From Areca catechu (taxonomy: Eukaryota; Streptophyta; Magnoliopsida; Arecales; Arecaceae): 64,000 nt of DNA. The notes beneath the pieces are model-generated. The model had not been told where the DNA came from and did no database searches. It saw only the letters and a list, made by a program, of their open reading frames with translations. Below are positions 41,430 through 51,452 of this stretch, in pieces (positions within the stretch are counted from its first letter, which is position 1; each line of letters starts with the position of its first letter). Where the stretch lies: NCBI GenBank assembly GCA_021397845.1, contig CM038052.1, positions 136,529,854 to 136,593,853 of the forward strand, written 5' to 3'. The translations under genes were made by a program, and so were the position numbers.

Positions 41430-44400
41430 TGATGCGGGACAACTAGATGCCAGGATGAAATGATGCAGGTGATTTTTGTTCTTCATAATTTTTTAGTCTT
41501 TTTTAGGATTTAAGATTCCCAAGATAGACAAAAAGAAGATCTAGGGTTCTACAATAATAAGAAATTCAAGCAAGAAAGTTAGTCCCTAAGCAGGATAGGA
41601 AGAGGAACCCGGGATTGAGAAACCACGTAGGACTTAGCTCTCGAATCAATATCAACTTTGGAGTTCTAGGGTTGCAAACCTCAAAAGCATTGAAGCACCC
41701 GATGCCGTGTTCACTCATTGTCACAGATGCGGCCTAGATTATCGAGCTTTTAACACTCGCGGATGTGCCGGCTTTCTGTCCGAAGGTCCCGAAGGCAAGG
41801 AAAATCGACTCCATATTCGTGGTACCCGGAGGACCTATGAACAATCAATAGAAGGATTAGGAATCAATAAGTAGCAGGAAGAAATAAGGGAAGAGAGGTT
41901 GGAGATGATGTTGATTGGGGTCTTCTTGCTGGGTGCCTAGATGGATCATCCAGTGGTCTCCGAACTCGAAGATGGAAGATGGAAGATAGATTTGTAGAAG
42001 AGAAAGTAACTCGAGCCTCACACCACTCAACGCCCAAAGGCGAAGGCGCTCCCTCACGGAGATCGACGTTCTTAAGGAACAAAGGCAACTAAAAGAGAAT
42101 GGCTCTCAAATATTTTCTTTTCATTCATAATCATTTTAGACTTTACAAGGGAGGGGTAAGGCCCTTTATATAGGCACCTTTAAACCCATTCAAATTTCAA
42201 AAAAAAATACAAAGCTTCATGAAGAGGGTGCCCAAATTCAAATTTCTTCTTCCAAGATTTTGTGGCTAGATTTGGTGGTGGGAGCACCAGGATCAGACAC
42301 AGATTACTAGACCTTATTTGGTTTACCTAACCATGTATCAAATTTTGTAATCAACTATATTCGAGTCCGGTAATAAGTTGAGGTTAGTTGATTTGTCTCA
42401 ACCCTCAACCTAGTCAGTATTTTGAGTCATGTACATCAATTATGAGTCCAGCATGAGCTCGATTATTATACAAGAGAAAAGGTCACCCTATTTTGGAATT
42501 CCACCAGGCCACATCCAAGTGTCAGAGGCCACTACATCTGCCCATTAGATTTTGTATGACAACCCAGGATCCAAGATGTTTTCAAAAACCCTGATTCTTT
42601 CCAAATGTCCTCCAGATGCCAGAGCTTATTCATCCAAGATTCTAGAGGTCCACCTACATTCCAGCCCAATGAAATCAAGTCCAGGTGCCAAGCCCAAGCC
42701 CTTAAGAATCAAGATTCCAGGGAATATTCCCGCTACCAGGCTACTAGGCCACCTTAGCTTCCAGAGGCCCAAACCCATGCTCCCAAGCCCCTTTGGGCCA
42801 GCTCCTTGCTGCCCCTAGAAGCCCAACACACCCCCCTAGGCATCCTTGAAGTGTTGACCATATCTATAGAGGTTTGACCAAGTCCAGGTTGAAGAGAAGA
42901 AGGAGAAGACCAAGTTTATTCCTAACCTAGTTGGGATTTCTAATCCTTTTAAACTTTGTAATTCTATCCTAGCTAGGAAAGGACTTGTATTCCAATTGGG
43001 AAGAGGACTTGTAACCCAAGTGTAACCATGGTTAGTGATGGCATGGGAACTCTATAAATTCCCCACCCCTCCTCCTCTTATAAGCATCTTTTTTTTATGA
43101 ATACAACTTGCTGAAATTTTGAGTTATTGCCTTGTGTTGGTATTTAATTTTAGTTATTTGGTTTGTGTTTTTGTGCTTGGACGAATTCCTTGCTGCCCTA
43201 GCTTCCTTCCACACCCTAAATCACTACCATCCAAGTCTTCACACATCCAAGAAGGAGTATCCTAGGCCGCCAAGCAAGGAGATCTTCAACAAGCTTCAAA
43301 CAGCCATCTTCTAACCCTAATCCTGATTCCTTTCAACCCATAGTTCCTTTTCTTATTTTTTAATTGCTATTTTGATTAACCCCGATACTTGTAGGATCCT
43401 CGAGGTGCTTCCCCTCCCCTGCGGAGGCCTTCTTTGCTGCCCAGACCACCCAGATCCGCCATCAGATCTAAGGGAAACAAGGCTTCTTCTTCTTCCAGGC
43501 TCCGATCAGAGTTGTGAGTGAACCCTGCTACATTTGAATTTCAATCTCTGATAGGTAAGAAACCTTCCCTTCTCTTATTATCTGATTTAATGAAGAAAAG
43601 CTATCATAAACTAGAAGTTTCTCAACTCTCAGGTCTTGGATATTCATTGGTTTGCATGAGTATGCCTGCGACCCGATGATTCTTTGCATTGCTAGTTCTT
43701 CTGCTAGTTTTTACATTATTTTGGAAATTTAGCCTACAATTAAAATTATAAAAATCAAAAAAAAGTTATTTTACTATTTTTCATGCATGTTTTGCTGTCC
43801 TAGAGTTGTCCCGCATCATTTGGGGCTTGAAAGATGGGAGTTGTCTCCTTTATTTGAGGGTCAATGATTTTTATCCATAATCGACCAAGCACTTTAGGAA
43901 GATGGCTTGATATGGGGCTTGAAACAACTGAGTTGTCTTCTTGATTTGAGGGTCAATGATTTTTTCCCTAGTCGACCAAGCATTTTGGGAAGAAGTCTTT
44001 ATTTGGGGCTTAAAACAAGGATCATGCCTTCATTGCCCATTGACCTTCCTTGGATGTCCATAGCTCCTTTGGAAAGAGGCTTGATAGGGGAAGAGAAGGG
44101 AGGAAAGAATCAAGGAATGGTGCCCAGCATTCCCTTCCTTTCAAGGTGATGTGGTGCCATATGGGATAGATGATGTGGCACCAAGTGGCATCCTTCATGG
44201 CTTGGGAGATGGCTTGACCCATTACAAATTGGACTAGACTCGAAGACCACTCCAGCTTGGGCCCAATCTTCAAATAGACTCAGAATGGAATCATTACAGG
44301 ACTGGACTCAATACAGGACACAACATGACCCAATTGGTAATGTACAAGACTAAACAAAAAATAATTGAGACTAACTTCATGACTAAAAATTACAATGCAT

Positions 44401-44497
44401 AGGCTTGAAGCCTTATTATAGGACCCAATAATTGAAACCCTAATTGGAGATCCTCAGAGGGTTAAGGAGCCTCTGTCAGATTCTGGTGCCGACACCA
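41430..44497 (-). repeat. 3' LTR of NA1, containing a solo LTR
   Basis: Without the insertion (42,276-43,818 plus one TTTGG) it is about 1,520 bp. On the minus strand it starts TGGTGTCGGCACCAG at 44,497 and ends CCCGCATCA at 41,430. U3 has imperfect ~90-bp tandem units containing GGGGCTTGAAA (43,822, 43,914, about 44,005). TATA-like CCTATATAAAGGGCC lies near 42,165. The pol frame enters its first 50 bases. Confidence 0.8.
42276..43818 (+). mobile_element. Solo Gypsy LTR inserted in the NA1 3' LTR
   Basis: TGGTGGGAGCACC start, CCCGCATCA end; 1,543 bp. Exact target duplications TTTGG flank it (42,271-42,275; 43,819-43,823). Comparison with the NA1 5' LTR near 48,786-48,800, which has no insertion there, confirms the empty-site sequence. 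Confidence 0.9.
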
Positions 44498-45038
44498 ATT
44501 CTCCCGGGGTGGGAGGTACTCGACCCTGTCGAGTAAGGGTTGATTTGGCTTTGTCATTTTTCTAGAAGGTTGGGATCGAGGTGTTGCAAGTCCTGTCAGG
44601 TATCCTAAGTATCATCGAATTATGATTGGCCTTGCAATCGTACCAAGTAACAATGATAGCCTTTGCCCTGGGTGGTCATAGCATGATCATCCAGGACACG
44701 CTGATCCGCTCTCCTCTCTCAAGTAAAATTGGAGATGGACACTCTGGGTCGGGTTCGCTTTCAAATGAAAGGTTAGGCCCAAATGGCTCATTGGGTATGT
44801 TTGCTGGTTCCCTATACTCGACTAAGCTCGGGATATTGAAAGTCGAGCTAATGCCATAATCCGGGGGTAGCTCAAGCACATAGGCATTAGGGCCAACTCT
44901 CCTTATCACTCTAAAGGGGCCAGCTCCACGAGCATGAAGTTTCTTGATAGTTCTCGGTGGAAACTGTTCAGGCCTAAACCTAATCATTACAGAATCCCCT
45001 TGATCAAACTCTTTGGTTCTCTTCTTAGAATTAGCCAA
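44450..45038 (-). pseudogene. NA1 integrase C-terminus and chromodomain-like tail
   Basis: The frame 45,038-44,676 has the integrase C-terminal GPF.VIRRVGPNAYVLELP core (GAGPFRVIRR), GISSTFNI and a Glu/Pro-rich linker (ESEPDPECPSPIL) before GERI. A frameshift then moves to a second frame with degraded chromodomain-like sequence. The coding text continues past the LTR start at 44,497 to a TAG about 50 bases inside the LTR. Chromodomain-like tails can steer insertion toward particular chromatin in chromoviruses; whether this one still could is unknown. NA2 has the same segment in better condition. Confidence 0.75.
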
Positions 45039-45213
45039 ATTATTTTAAAATTTATACTTATTGCATAATTCTAACGTGATGCAAAATGTAGACTCAACTA
45101 TGCATTCCTATTGAGAAAAACTTTGTTGGGCTCCTAGGGTCTAAACCTAATAGACTACTGACTCTTTAGGTTTGACCCTGGTCTGGTATGCACAAGAAAC
45201 TTACCATGGATCC

Positions 45214-45660
45214 CTAACAAATGCATAAGGTATACCAGAAGTAGGTAGCAAATGGGATGGGCTTTAGGGATTCATGCAACCTAGAAATCTCAGCAAAATG
45301 TAACCCCATGGCTCTAGAAATATGAGAAGGCTTAGGGAAGGGTAGGAAATATGAATTGGAGTCTTGGGGTGGCTTATGGAAAACATGAAACAGACCTTGG
45401 TTATTCAGGATGACCTTAAAATTTGGACATTGTTCTGTAGGTGTCATATGGTCCACTTGTTTCGGTAGATCTTGGGGCTCGCTAGGGTCAATCCCACAAT
45501 GAGGAAGGTCTATTAAAGAGGATCCTGGGACCAAGTCTATAGTATGCTAGATGTCTCTTAGGGGTGGAAGTTAATCAGGTAACTCATCGAGAAGTACATC
45601 CTCAAATCCTTTTAGAGCTTCAACTATCTCTTGAGGATGTTCTCTTTGGGTCAGTTCATT
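45214..45660 (-). pseudogene. NA1 RT N-terminal stub joined to an unknown domain
   Basis: From about 45,640 the minus strand shows the typical approach to a chromovirus RT (FEDVLLDELPD, then LPPLRDI and DLVPGSSL), broken by two stops. After about 25 more residues RT similarity stops. It is replaced by a segment with CPNFKVILNNQGLFH, DSNSYFLPFPKPSH and FATYFWYTL, ending near 45,214. I do not recognise this segment. NA2 has a close relative at 54,928-55,236 in the same place, so the fusion predates both insertions. About 170 bases of conserved non-coding sequence then lead to the integrase tail. Confidence 0.65.
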
Positions 45661-45768
45661 AAGGGTTTGTTCCTGAACTCCTTCTGTGGACAAGACTGGC
45701 GAACCCTCATGTTCATTTACTAAATGTGATCCTCGCTCAGTCATTTCTTCTTCAAATTCTGTAGTGGG

Positions 45769-46905
45769 TTAAGGATCTTTTTTCTTTGATTCCTCAATGA
45801 TTTTAACCTTGGGCCCATCTTCACCATACTCGTCTACTAAACTTGGCTCATAGATAATTTCTTTAGATTCTTTGATGGGCTCTGAAGTTTCTTTCTCTAG
45901 ATTATCAATGAGTTTAACCTTTTCATACTTAAAGACTTCAATGGGCTCAGGGGTTTTCTCATTTAAATTCTCAGAATGTTCAACCTTTTCTCCCTGAAAT
46001 TCTTTAAAGAGTTCTTCCTCAATAATCTCTTTTTCTAACTCTTTAGCCTTGATCAGGTTAACTTTTGGCTTCTTTTCCTTTATGCTAGTCGATTCTCTTT
46101 TAACCTGGTCCTTAGGCTTAATTGGATTTATTGTAAATTTCTTCCAATGGTGGCTAAAGGTATAGCTATTGGTCCGACCATAAAGGGTGGCATCATGATC
46201 GTAAAGCCAAGGTCGATCGAGGATAATGCTACTGATGCCCATGGGAAGGACATCACACCAAATCATCTCTTCATATGACTTCAATTTGATCATGACTTGG
46301 CATCTAGACTTTATGGGTATAGAAGTTGAATCTATCCAAGAGACCTTATAAGGGTTGGGGTGAGGAACTGGGGTCAATCTTAGGGATTTGACAGTACTTA
46401 AAGAAATGGAATTGACGCAGCTCCCACTATCAATTATGATCTTACACACCCTATCCCCTAAGTTTACAAAGGTTTGTAGGATGTTAGTCCTACACCAATC
46501 TTCTTGAACTATGTTTTGGGTAAGGATGCACTTGACTACTCCTAAAAGGTCTTCAGATTCATGCAGTTCTTCCTGGTCCGTGAACTTCTGATTGGGACTC
46601 CTAGGGTGAATCTCTTGGGCTGGGTTAGAATTTTGGACTCTTTTGGGCTCAGCCTCTAAGGGAAAATCATGTTGAGGGTATTCCCTAAGGTGGGGAGGTG
46701 ACTCAAACTCAGGCTTGATAGATGGTCTAATGTCCTTTTCTAAGGCTCCAAATCTATCTTCAAACTCATCAAGCCTTTTGTTTATCCTAGCTAACTGTTC
46801 AGTGATGACCCTTAATTGATTCTCGTGGGTTTTTTCCATGGGTTCACTTGACTTGGAAAGATGGGGGTGATAGGGGACTTCTGATCTTGTCGACATGCAA
46901 CACAC
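45769..46905 (-). CDS. NA1 gag N-terminus fused to aspartic protease
   Basis: An open frame of 378 residues. Residues 1-75 are a gag-like N-terminus with a coiled coil (QLARINKRLDEFEDRFGALEKD). The gag core and CCHC zinc knuckle expected next are missing, and a linker leads to protease at about residues 147-265. The catalytic triad reads DSGS (residue 158 region), and IILDRPWL stands where ILGRPWL is usual (G to D). The C-terminal 110 residues are Lys/Glu-rich with repeated EPI(E/K) words and SLVDEYGEDGP, a motif shared with NA2 (SLVEEYGEDGPQ). The long open frame in an otherwise decayed element may reflect constraint or recent origin. Confidence 0.75.
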   Translation of the reverse strand: MCCMSTRSEVPYHPHLSKSSEPMEKTHENQLRVITEQLARINKRLDEFEDRFGALEKDIRPSIKPEFESPPHLREYPQHDFPLEAEPKRVQNSNPAQEIHPRSPNQKFTDQEELHESEDLLGVVKCILTQNIVQEDWCRTNILQTFVNLGDRVCKIIIDSGSCVNSISLSTVKSLRLTPVPHPNPYKVSWIDSTSIPIKSRCQVMIKLKSYEEMIWCDVLPMGISSIILDRPWLYDHDATLYGRTNSYTFSHHWKKFTINPIKPKDQVKRESTSIKEKKPKVNLIKAKELEKEIIEEELFKEFQGEKVEHSENLNEKTPEPIEVFKYEKVKLIDNLEKETSEPIKESKEIIYEPSLVDEYGEDGPKVKIIEESKKKDP

Positions 46906-47932
46906 AACGAAAGATGTTATGGGTTTACTAGACCTAAGAGTTCAAACCAAATGTTAGGTTAAGATGACAATCTTGGTTGTAGTAACTTGGCACCTAGCCA
47001 AGTAAATGTAAGGTTGGTGGAAGTTCCTCTTTGCTTGCGTTAGACACCAATTTGAAATTGGCCAGGTAAATGAACCAACCCACCTTCCTTCAGGCTTTTA
47101 TCCCTGAACCACTTGCCTAGACACCAGATACTCGAGCACACACAAACAAGTTGTCTAAATAAGCTTGACACTTGGTTCGACCCGACTTCATGGGTGTCCC
47201 TAGCTCACTAGAACAAGTTAAGTGTCTACTCTATTTTACTTAGGGGTCAGGTTCATTATGCAGGTTGATGATTTTTTGGGCTAGGGATAAGTAATGAAAT
47301 CCTAACACTATGTCAAATTGATGCCCTTAAGATGATTTATGAAAATGATGGCATACAAATGATCTAATGAGATGGATCTAATTTACATTTTTGGATTTTT
47401 GATGTATGATAGTAGAAATAAGGTGCTGGAAATGACAAGAGATGAAGTTAAATGCAAAATCAAACTATTTGAGAAATGAAAACATGAAAAGTGCACTTGC
47501 TGAAAATCTCAAAATAGATTTTGCTCTTAGGTAGTATTCTGGCTTGTAGAAATTCCACATGCTGAAATAAAATCTGAGAAAATTATCAAAAATACTTTTA
47601 ATTATGTGCGATCTAACAAAATAGAAATTAAAGAGTTTGAAGGTCCCTACAAATAGAAACACCTAAAACAACAGACCATGTATGGAAAGGGAAAAAATGC
47701 AGAAATTAAAAGAAAATGAGATCTAATGATGCAAAAAATTTTCTTTTGGGTTTTTAAAACTTTTCTTCTTGTGTTCCCCTTCAAAGATCAATTACAGTGG
47801 CACCCCTACATGCCTTAGGAGATCCACGTAGAATGGGAGGAGAGGGTCTTGAAACCCTACTTTTCTCCTAAGACCGGATGTCCTGGTGAAGTACCTAATC
47901 CAAGTACTTAAGAAGTGCTAAGTCCTAACCAT
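46906..47932 (-). other. Untranslated leader of NA1
   Basis: No usable frame. On the minus strand it carries GGTGTCTAGGCAAGTGG (47,127-47,111) and the shared module ACCTGGCC, hairpin CCAATTTCAAATTGG, GTGTCTAACGCAAG (47,068-47,033), followed by GAGGAACTTCCACC. The rest (47,280-47,930) is A/T-rich and resembles the NA2 leader at 53,145-53,640. Confidence 0.7.
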
Positions 47933-47944
47933 GCTTTGATACCA
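47933..47944 (-). other. Primer-binding site of NA1
   Basis: TGGTATCAAAGC on the minus strand, a few bases after the 5' LTR end at 47,949; one mismatch to the initiator-Met tRNA complement. Confidence 0.8.
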
Positions 47945-47948
47945 AACA

Positions 47949-48911
47949 TGATGCGGGACAACTAGATGCTAGGATGAAATAATGTAGGTGAATTTTGTTC
48001 TTCGTAATTTTTTTAGTTCTTTTTTTTTTTTTTAGGATTTAGGATTCCTCAAGACAGACAAAAAGTAGATCTAGGGTTCTACAATAATAAGAAATACAAG
48101 CAAGCAAGTTAGTCTCTAAGCAGGATAGGAAAAGGACCCCAGAATTGAAAAACCCAGTAGGACTTAGCTCTCGAATCAATATCAACTTAGGAGTTCTAGG
48201 GTTGCAAACCTCAAAAGCTCTAAAGTGCCCGATGCAGAGTTCACTCACTCTCGCAGATGCAGCCTAGATGATCGAGTTTTCAACCCCCGCGGATACGCCG
48301 GCTTTCTGTCTGAAGGTCCAGAAGCCAAGGAAAACTGACTCCATATTCATGGTACCCGGACGACCTGCGAACAATCAATAGAAGGATTAAGAATCAATAA
48401 GTATCAGGAAGAAATAAGGGAAGAGAGGTTGGAGATGATGTTGATTGGCGTCTTCTTGCTGGGTGCCTAGATGGATCATCTAGTGGCCTCTGAACTCAAA
48501 GATGGAAGATAGATTTGCAGAAGAGAAAGTAACTCGAGGCCTCACACCTCTTGATGCCCAAAGGCGAAGCTGCTCCCTTACGGAGATCGACGTTCTTAAG
48601 GAATGAAGGCAACTAAAAAAGAATGGCTCTCAAATATTTTCTTTTCATTCATCGTCATTTTAAACTTTACAAGGGAGGGGTAAGGCCCTTTATATAGGCA
48701 CCTTAAAATCCATTCAAATTTCAAAAACAAATATAAAGCTTTATGAAGAGGGCGCCCAAATTCAAATTTCTTCTTCCAAGGTTTTGTGGCTTGATATGGG
48801 GCTTGAAAGATGGGAGTTGTCTCCTTGATTTGAGGGTCAATGATTTTCTTCCATAGCTGACCAAGCACTTTAGTAAGATTGCTTGATATGGGGCTTGAAA
48901 TATGGGAGTTG
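47949..48911 (-). repeat. 5' LTR of NA1, 5'-truncated
   Basis: On the + strand it starts TGATGCGGGACAAC and matches 41,430-42,275 and then 43,824 onward, passing without interruption through the TTTGG-type site (GATATGGGG near 48,796). Two GGGGCTTGAAA units are present (48,798; 48,891). It is cut at 48,912 by another LTR fragment. Confidence 0.8.
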
Positions 48912-49306
48912 CCCATCTGGGTTTTCTTTTAATTTTCTAGATTTTTCTCCTTTTCTTATCACAGCTATCCCATCTATTCCCTATTATTCCCATTATTCTT
49001 ATTTTATTCCATATTTATCCCCGTGTTATCCCGTCTTACTCCATCTTCAACCTTTCATCATCCTGTAAAGCTTTTTTTTTTCTTCTAAAACCTAGTCGCC
49101 ACCCTCCTTCCCCCCCATCAAGGCTGCCTGACCAGCCACCAGAGATCCGGTCCCCCCTGTTGCACGACCGTGAAGAATCTTCTACATGCTTCTCAAAGCA
49201 ACCCAAAGAAGCTTTCCCGATTCTCAAAGTAGCTAGAAGAAGGAGTTGTTTCTGCATGATTTTTGGAGCAGCATGAATTTCAGAGTAGAGGGATGATTTT
49301 TGGGCT
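48912..49306 (+). repeat. LTR fragment of the TGATGGGG family
   Basis: CCCATCTGGGTTTTCTTTTA followed by runs of TTATTCC, then text matching the solo LTR at 10,780-10,960 and 11,520-11,650 (TTTTTGGAGCAGCA). Both ends are missing and the GC-rich centre is largely deleted. It separates NA1 from the second Tat element. Confidence 0.7.
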
Positions 49307-49315
49307 AGAACTATT

Positions 49316-50527
49316 ATGGCCACTGCCGCGGTGATGTCTCCTCCTCCGGAGGTCATCGAGGACGAGAAGGAAGAGTAGTAGGTCACCAAGCCAATAGCAG
49401 TGGCATAGTCTGAAGCAACACTGAGCTCCCAGAGTTCCCCAGACAGTCCCTCATAAGGAGGGACAGATGACCCCGCGTCGGTGGCAGGGAGGAGGGAGCG
49501 GGATTACTGCAGGGTTACCTCAAAGCTGGCACCGAACGTCTCCCTGGTTCAAGACCAGAAGCTTGCTGAGCATATGATGGACTTTGCTGTCCAATCATGC
49601 GATCAACGGGAGAATGCGAGGAAGCTCCTTGGTGACGCCATCAGCAACACCTTCCCCCAACTCTTCTCGGTGAGTGTTTCCTCATTTTACTTTGCCTTGG
49701 TCTTCTCAGCTTAACTTTGAGACTGGCATTTTCTCTGGTGTAGCTGGGTGCCGAGCTCCTCCTTATTAAGTATTACTACCAAACCTGGGCCAAGAGGGAC
49801 AGGCTACAGGGAGCGGAGCTCGTGTCCCTGAACGAAAATGTAAAGCGGAGAAGCAGTGATGCCCGGGAGGCCACTGTGAAGAACAAGGAACTCCGCGGCA
49901 AGGCTGTAAGGGCCAAAAGGTAGATCAAGGAGCTCAAGGAATCCCTGGACCAGGAGAGATGTCGGTCCAAGGGTAAGATGGACGAGCTCAAGGCCAAGGA
50001 GGCTAGGCTCAAGGAGCTTGATGCCGTGGTCACCAATGAGAAGGAACGGGCCCAGTCCCTCTGGCAGAGCTAGAGGCGGCAAAGGATAGGGCCATTGCCA
50101 CCGAGAAAAAGGATGCCACCATCAAGAAGAGGGCTGCAGGGGCGGAAGAAAAGACCACCACAGCAGCCAACTTGGTGTAGGCTGCGGAGAAAAAGGCCAC
50201 CGAGGTGATCAACCAGGCCGGGATCGTCAAGAAGAAGGCTGCAGAGGCGGTGGCCGAATACATGGCTTCTAGCGAGTTTGAGGCCGAGTTCCAGGAGGTT
50301 GCGACAGACTCCTTCTCCAAGAGATTTATGTATTGCCGATCCTAGTAGGAGGGTCTTGTCCCGGGCGAGCACATGAGCAGACGGAGACTCCCGGGTGCAA
50401 CGGAAGAGCCAGCTACCATCAAGCTAGCTCCACCATTGGAGGCCACCGAAGATGAGGCTCCACCATCGGAGGCTCCAGAAGACGCCACCCCATCCGTATG
50501 CTATCATGGGAAGGGAACGACCGAGTA
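49316..50527 (+). pseudogene. Antisense gene of Tat2 (relative of the Tat1 antisense gene), C-terminal part
   Basis: It lies opposite to Tat2 pol. The first part (49,316-49,480) has stops and an acidic PPPEVIEDE segment. From 49,481 a frame leads through VQDQKLAEHMMDFAVQSCDQ to FPQLFS, then a predicted intron (49,670-49,743). Exon 2 continues with LGAELLLIKYYYQTW and a long charged, probably coiled-coil stretch with one TAG (49,921) and a frameshift near 50,068. It ends in an acidic Pro-rich tail with EATEDEAPPSEAPEDA and a TAG near 50,525. The upstream Transposase_28-like part present in Tat1 is missing. Function is unknown; it may be a structural or nucleic-acid-binding accessory protein. 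Confidence 0.6.
49670..49743 (+). other. Predicted intron in the Tat2 antisense gene
   Basis: Donor GTGAGT at 49,670, acceptor GTGTAG ending 49,743, 74 bases, T-rich. Same codon position and phase as the Tat1 intron (6,116-6,053) although the intron sequences differ. Confidence 0.65.
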
Positions 50528-51109
50528 GGGTAGGCATCTTTGTAGTTTTTTTTTTTTCATTCTGATCTGGGCTGCCCGGCCTGTCAGGGCCTGGAGATAC
50601 TTGCAAAATTTTTAGCAAGCATCAATAGAACTTCTTTTTGATCATTCAGATATATGCTCTTCTTTTTCTTTTCTTTTCTTCTTCTCTTCTTTTTATTTTT
50701 TTTGTTGAATTTGGACAAGCTCATTCCCTTCGCTCATTAGCTATCCGCGTGCATGTGCTTGTGTATGCACCGAGCATGTAAGACAACTAAAAGGGATTTC
50801 TTGGTTTGCTGAGCTACTCTCGCTTCGCGGGTGAAGCGGTCACAGGACTCCGAGCCTTTACTTGAAGAGGTCTATTAGACTTTAGTTGGGACCAGCCCCG
50901 AGCTTGCACAGCAAGGCTGAGCTTAGAGGTGGAATGTGTTGATCCTGCCAGTTATCTATAATGTGCTATGATACATTCCCGGAGAGCTAGGCTCCGCGCT
51001 TCAGTGTCGGAGAGTTGGGCTCCGGGCTTTGATGCCGGAGAGCTGGGCTCCGGGCGGAAGTGTTCTTATAAGGCAAGAGTGGTTTGATCAAAGAGAATCA
51101 TTATCATCA
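50528..51109. other. Tat2 3' non-pol region
   Basis: About 580 bases between the antisense gene and the pol end. T-rich sequence (50,535-50,705) could serve as the antisense gene's 3' untranslated end. Near 50,980-51,060 a short tandem repeat of GGAGAG(C/T)TGGGCTCCG(G) words (about 25 bp, three copies) occurs, on the minus strand equivalent to the Tat1 GAGCCCAGCTC repeats. No gene seen. Confidence 0.55.
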
Positions 51110-51447
51110 TTGTCAGATTGAAAGCTTTATATTACTGGTAATATATTCTCAGGTTGCAAGCATTCCACGTGCACTGGAATCTGGCACCGTCCAGGTCTGC
51201 TAGATAAGGCTCCACGAGGTAGAGCCTCGATAACCCTATAGGGGCCTTCTCAGTTTAGCGAGAGCTTGCCGCACTCTCAGAGTTGAGATGCTTCAGCTCG
51301 GCGCAGCACTAGGTCGCTAGGGTGGAAGACCTTCGGCTTTACCCATGCATTTTAGTACCGGGCAACATGCTGCAAGTAGGTCACCATCCAGAGTCAGGCC
51401 TTATCCCTGGATTCCTCGAGGAGGTCTAGGTTGAAAAGATGGCATGC
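51110..51447 (-). pseudogene. Tat2 integrase C-terminus / pol end
   Basis: On the minus strand: LDLLEESRDKA-like start next to the NA2 insertion, then the EGPYRVIEALPRGA block (about 51,240-51,200) and TWNACN.R.YYQ-like ending at about 51,135, matching the end of Tat1 pol near 3,553-3,590. Stops and shifts disrupt it. It joins colinearly to 57,569 once NA2 and one target duplication are removed. Confidence 0.75.
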
Positions 51448-51452
51448 CAGAT

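Larger units (their letters stand above)
38546..43818. repeat. 2.41-kb tandem array of opposed Gypsy LTR segments
   Basis: The order is: + LTR tail (38,546-38,996), 19-bp spacer, reverse LTR part (39,016-39,863), full + LTR (39,864-41,410), 19-bp spacer (41,411-41,429), reverse LTR part (41,430-42,275), full + LTR (42,276-43,818). Equivalent points are offset by 2,400-2,414 bases. The copies are roughly 97% alike by eye. The + LTR ends in CCCGCATCA and the reverse LTR begins TGATGCGGG, giving an inverted junction around each spacer. Confidence 0.85.
41430..48911 (-). mobile_element. NA1: reverse-oriented non-autonomous Gypsy element
   Basis: Read on the minus strand: 5' LTR (48,911-47,949, its start lost), primer-binding site (47,944-47,933), leader, gag-protease frame (46,905-45,769), an unknown domain (45,534-45,214), integrase C-terminus with chromodomain-like tail (45,038-44,450) and 3' LTR (44,497-41,430) containing a solo LTR insertion. 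Only the very start of RT remains; the RT core, RNase H and integrase core are absent. The same architecture occurs in NA2 (51,453-57,563), so this is a family, not a single decayed copy. Confidence 0.8.

Noticed and set aside
49776..50372. Several reverse-strand frames of 86-100 residues
   Set aside because: Complement of the lysine/glutamate-rich antisense gene on the + strand; the Leu/Ser-rich peptides are shadows.
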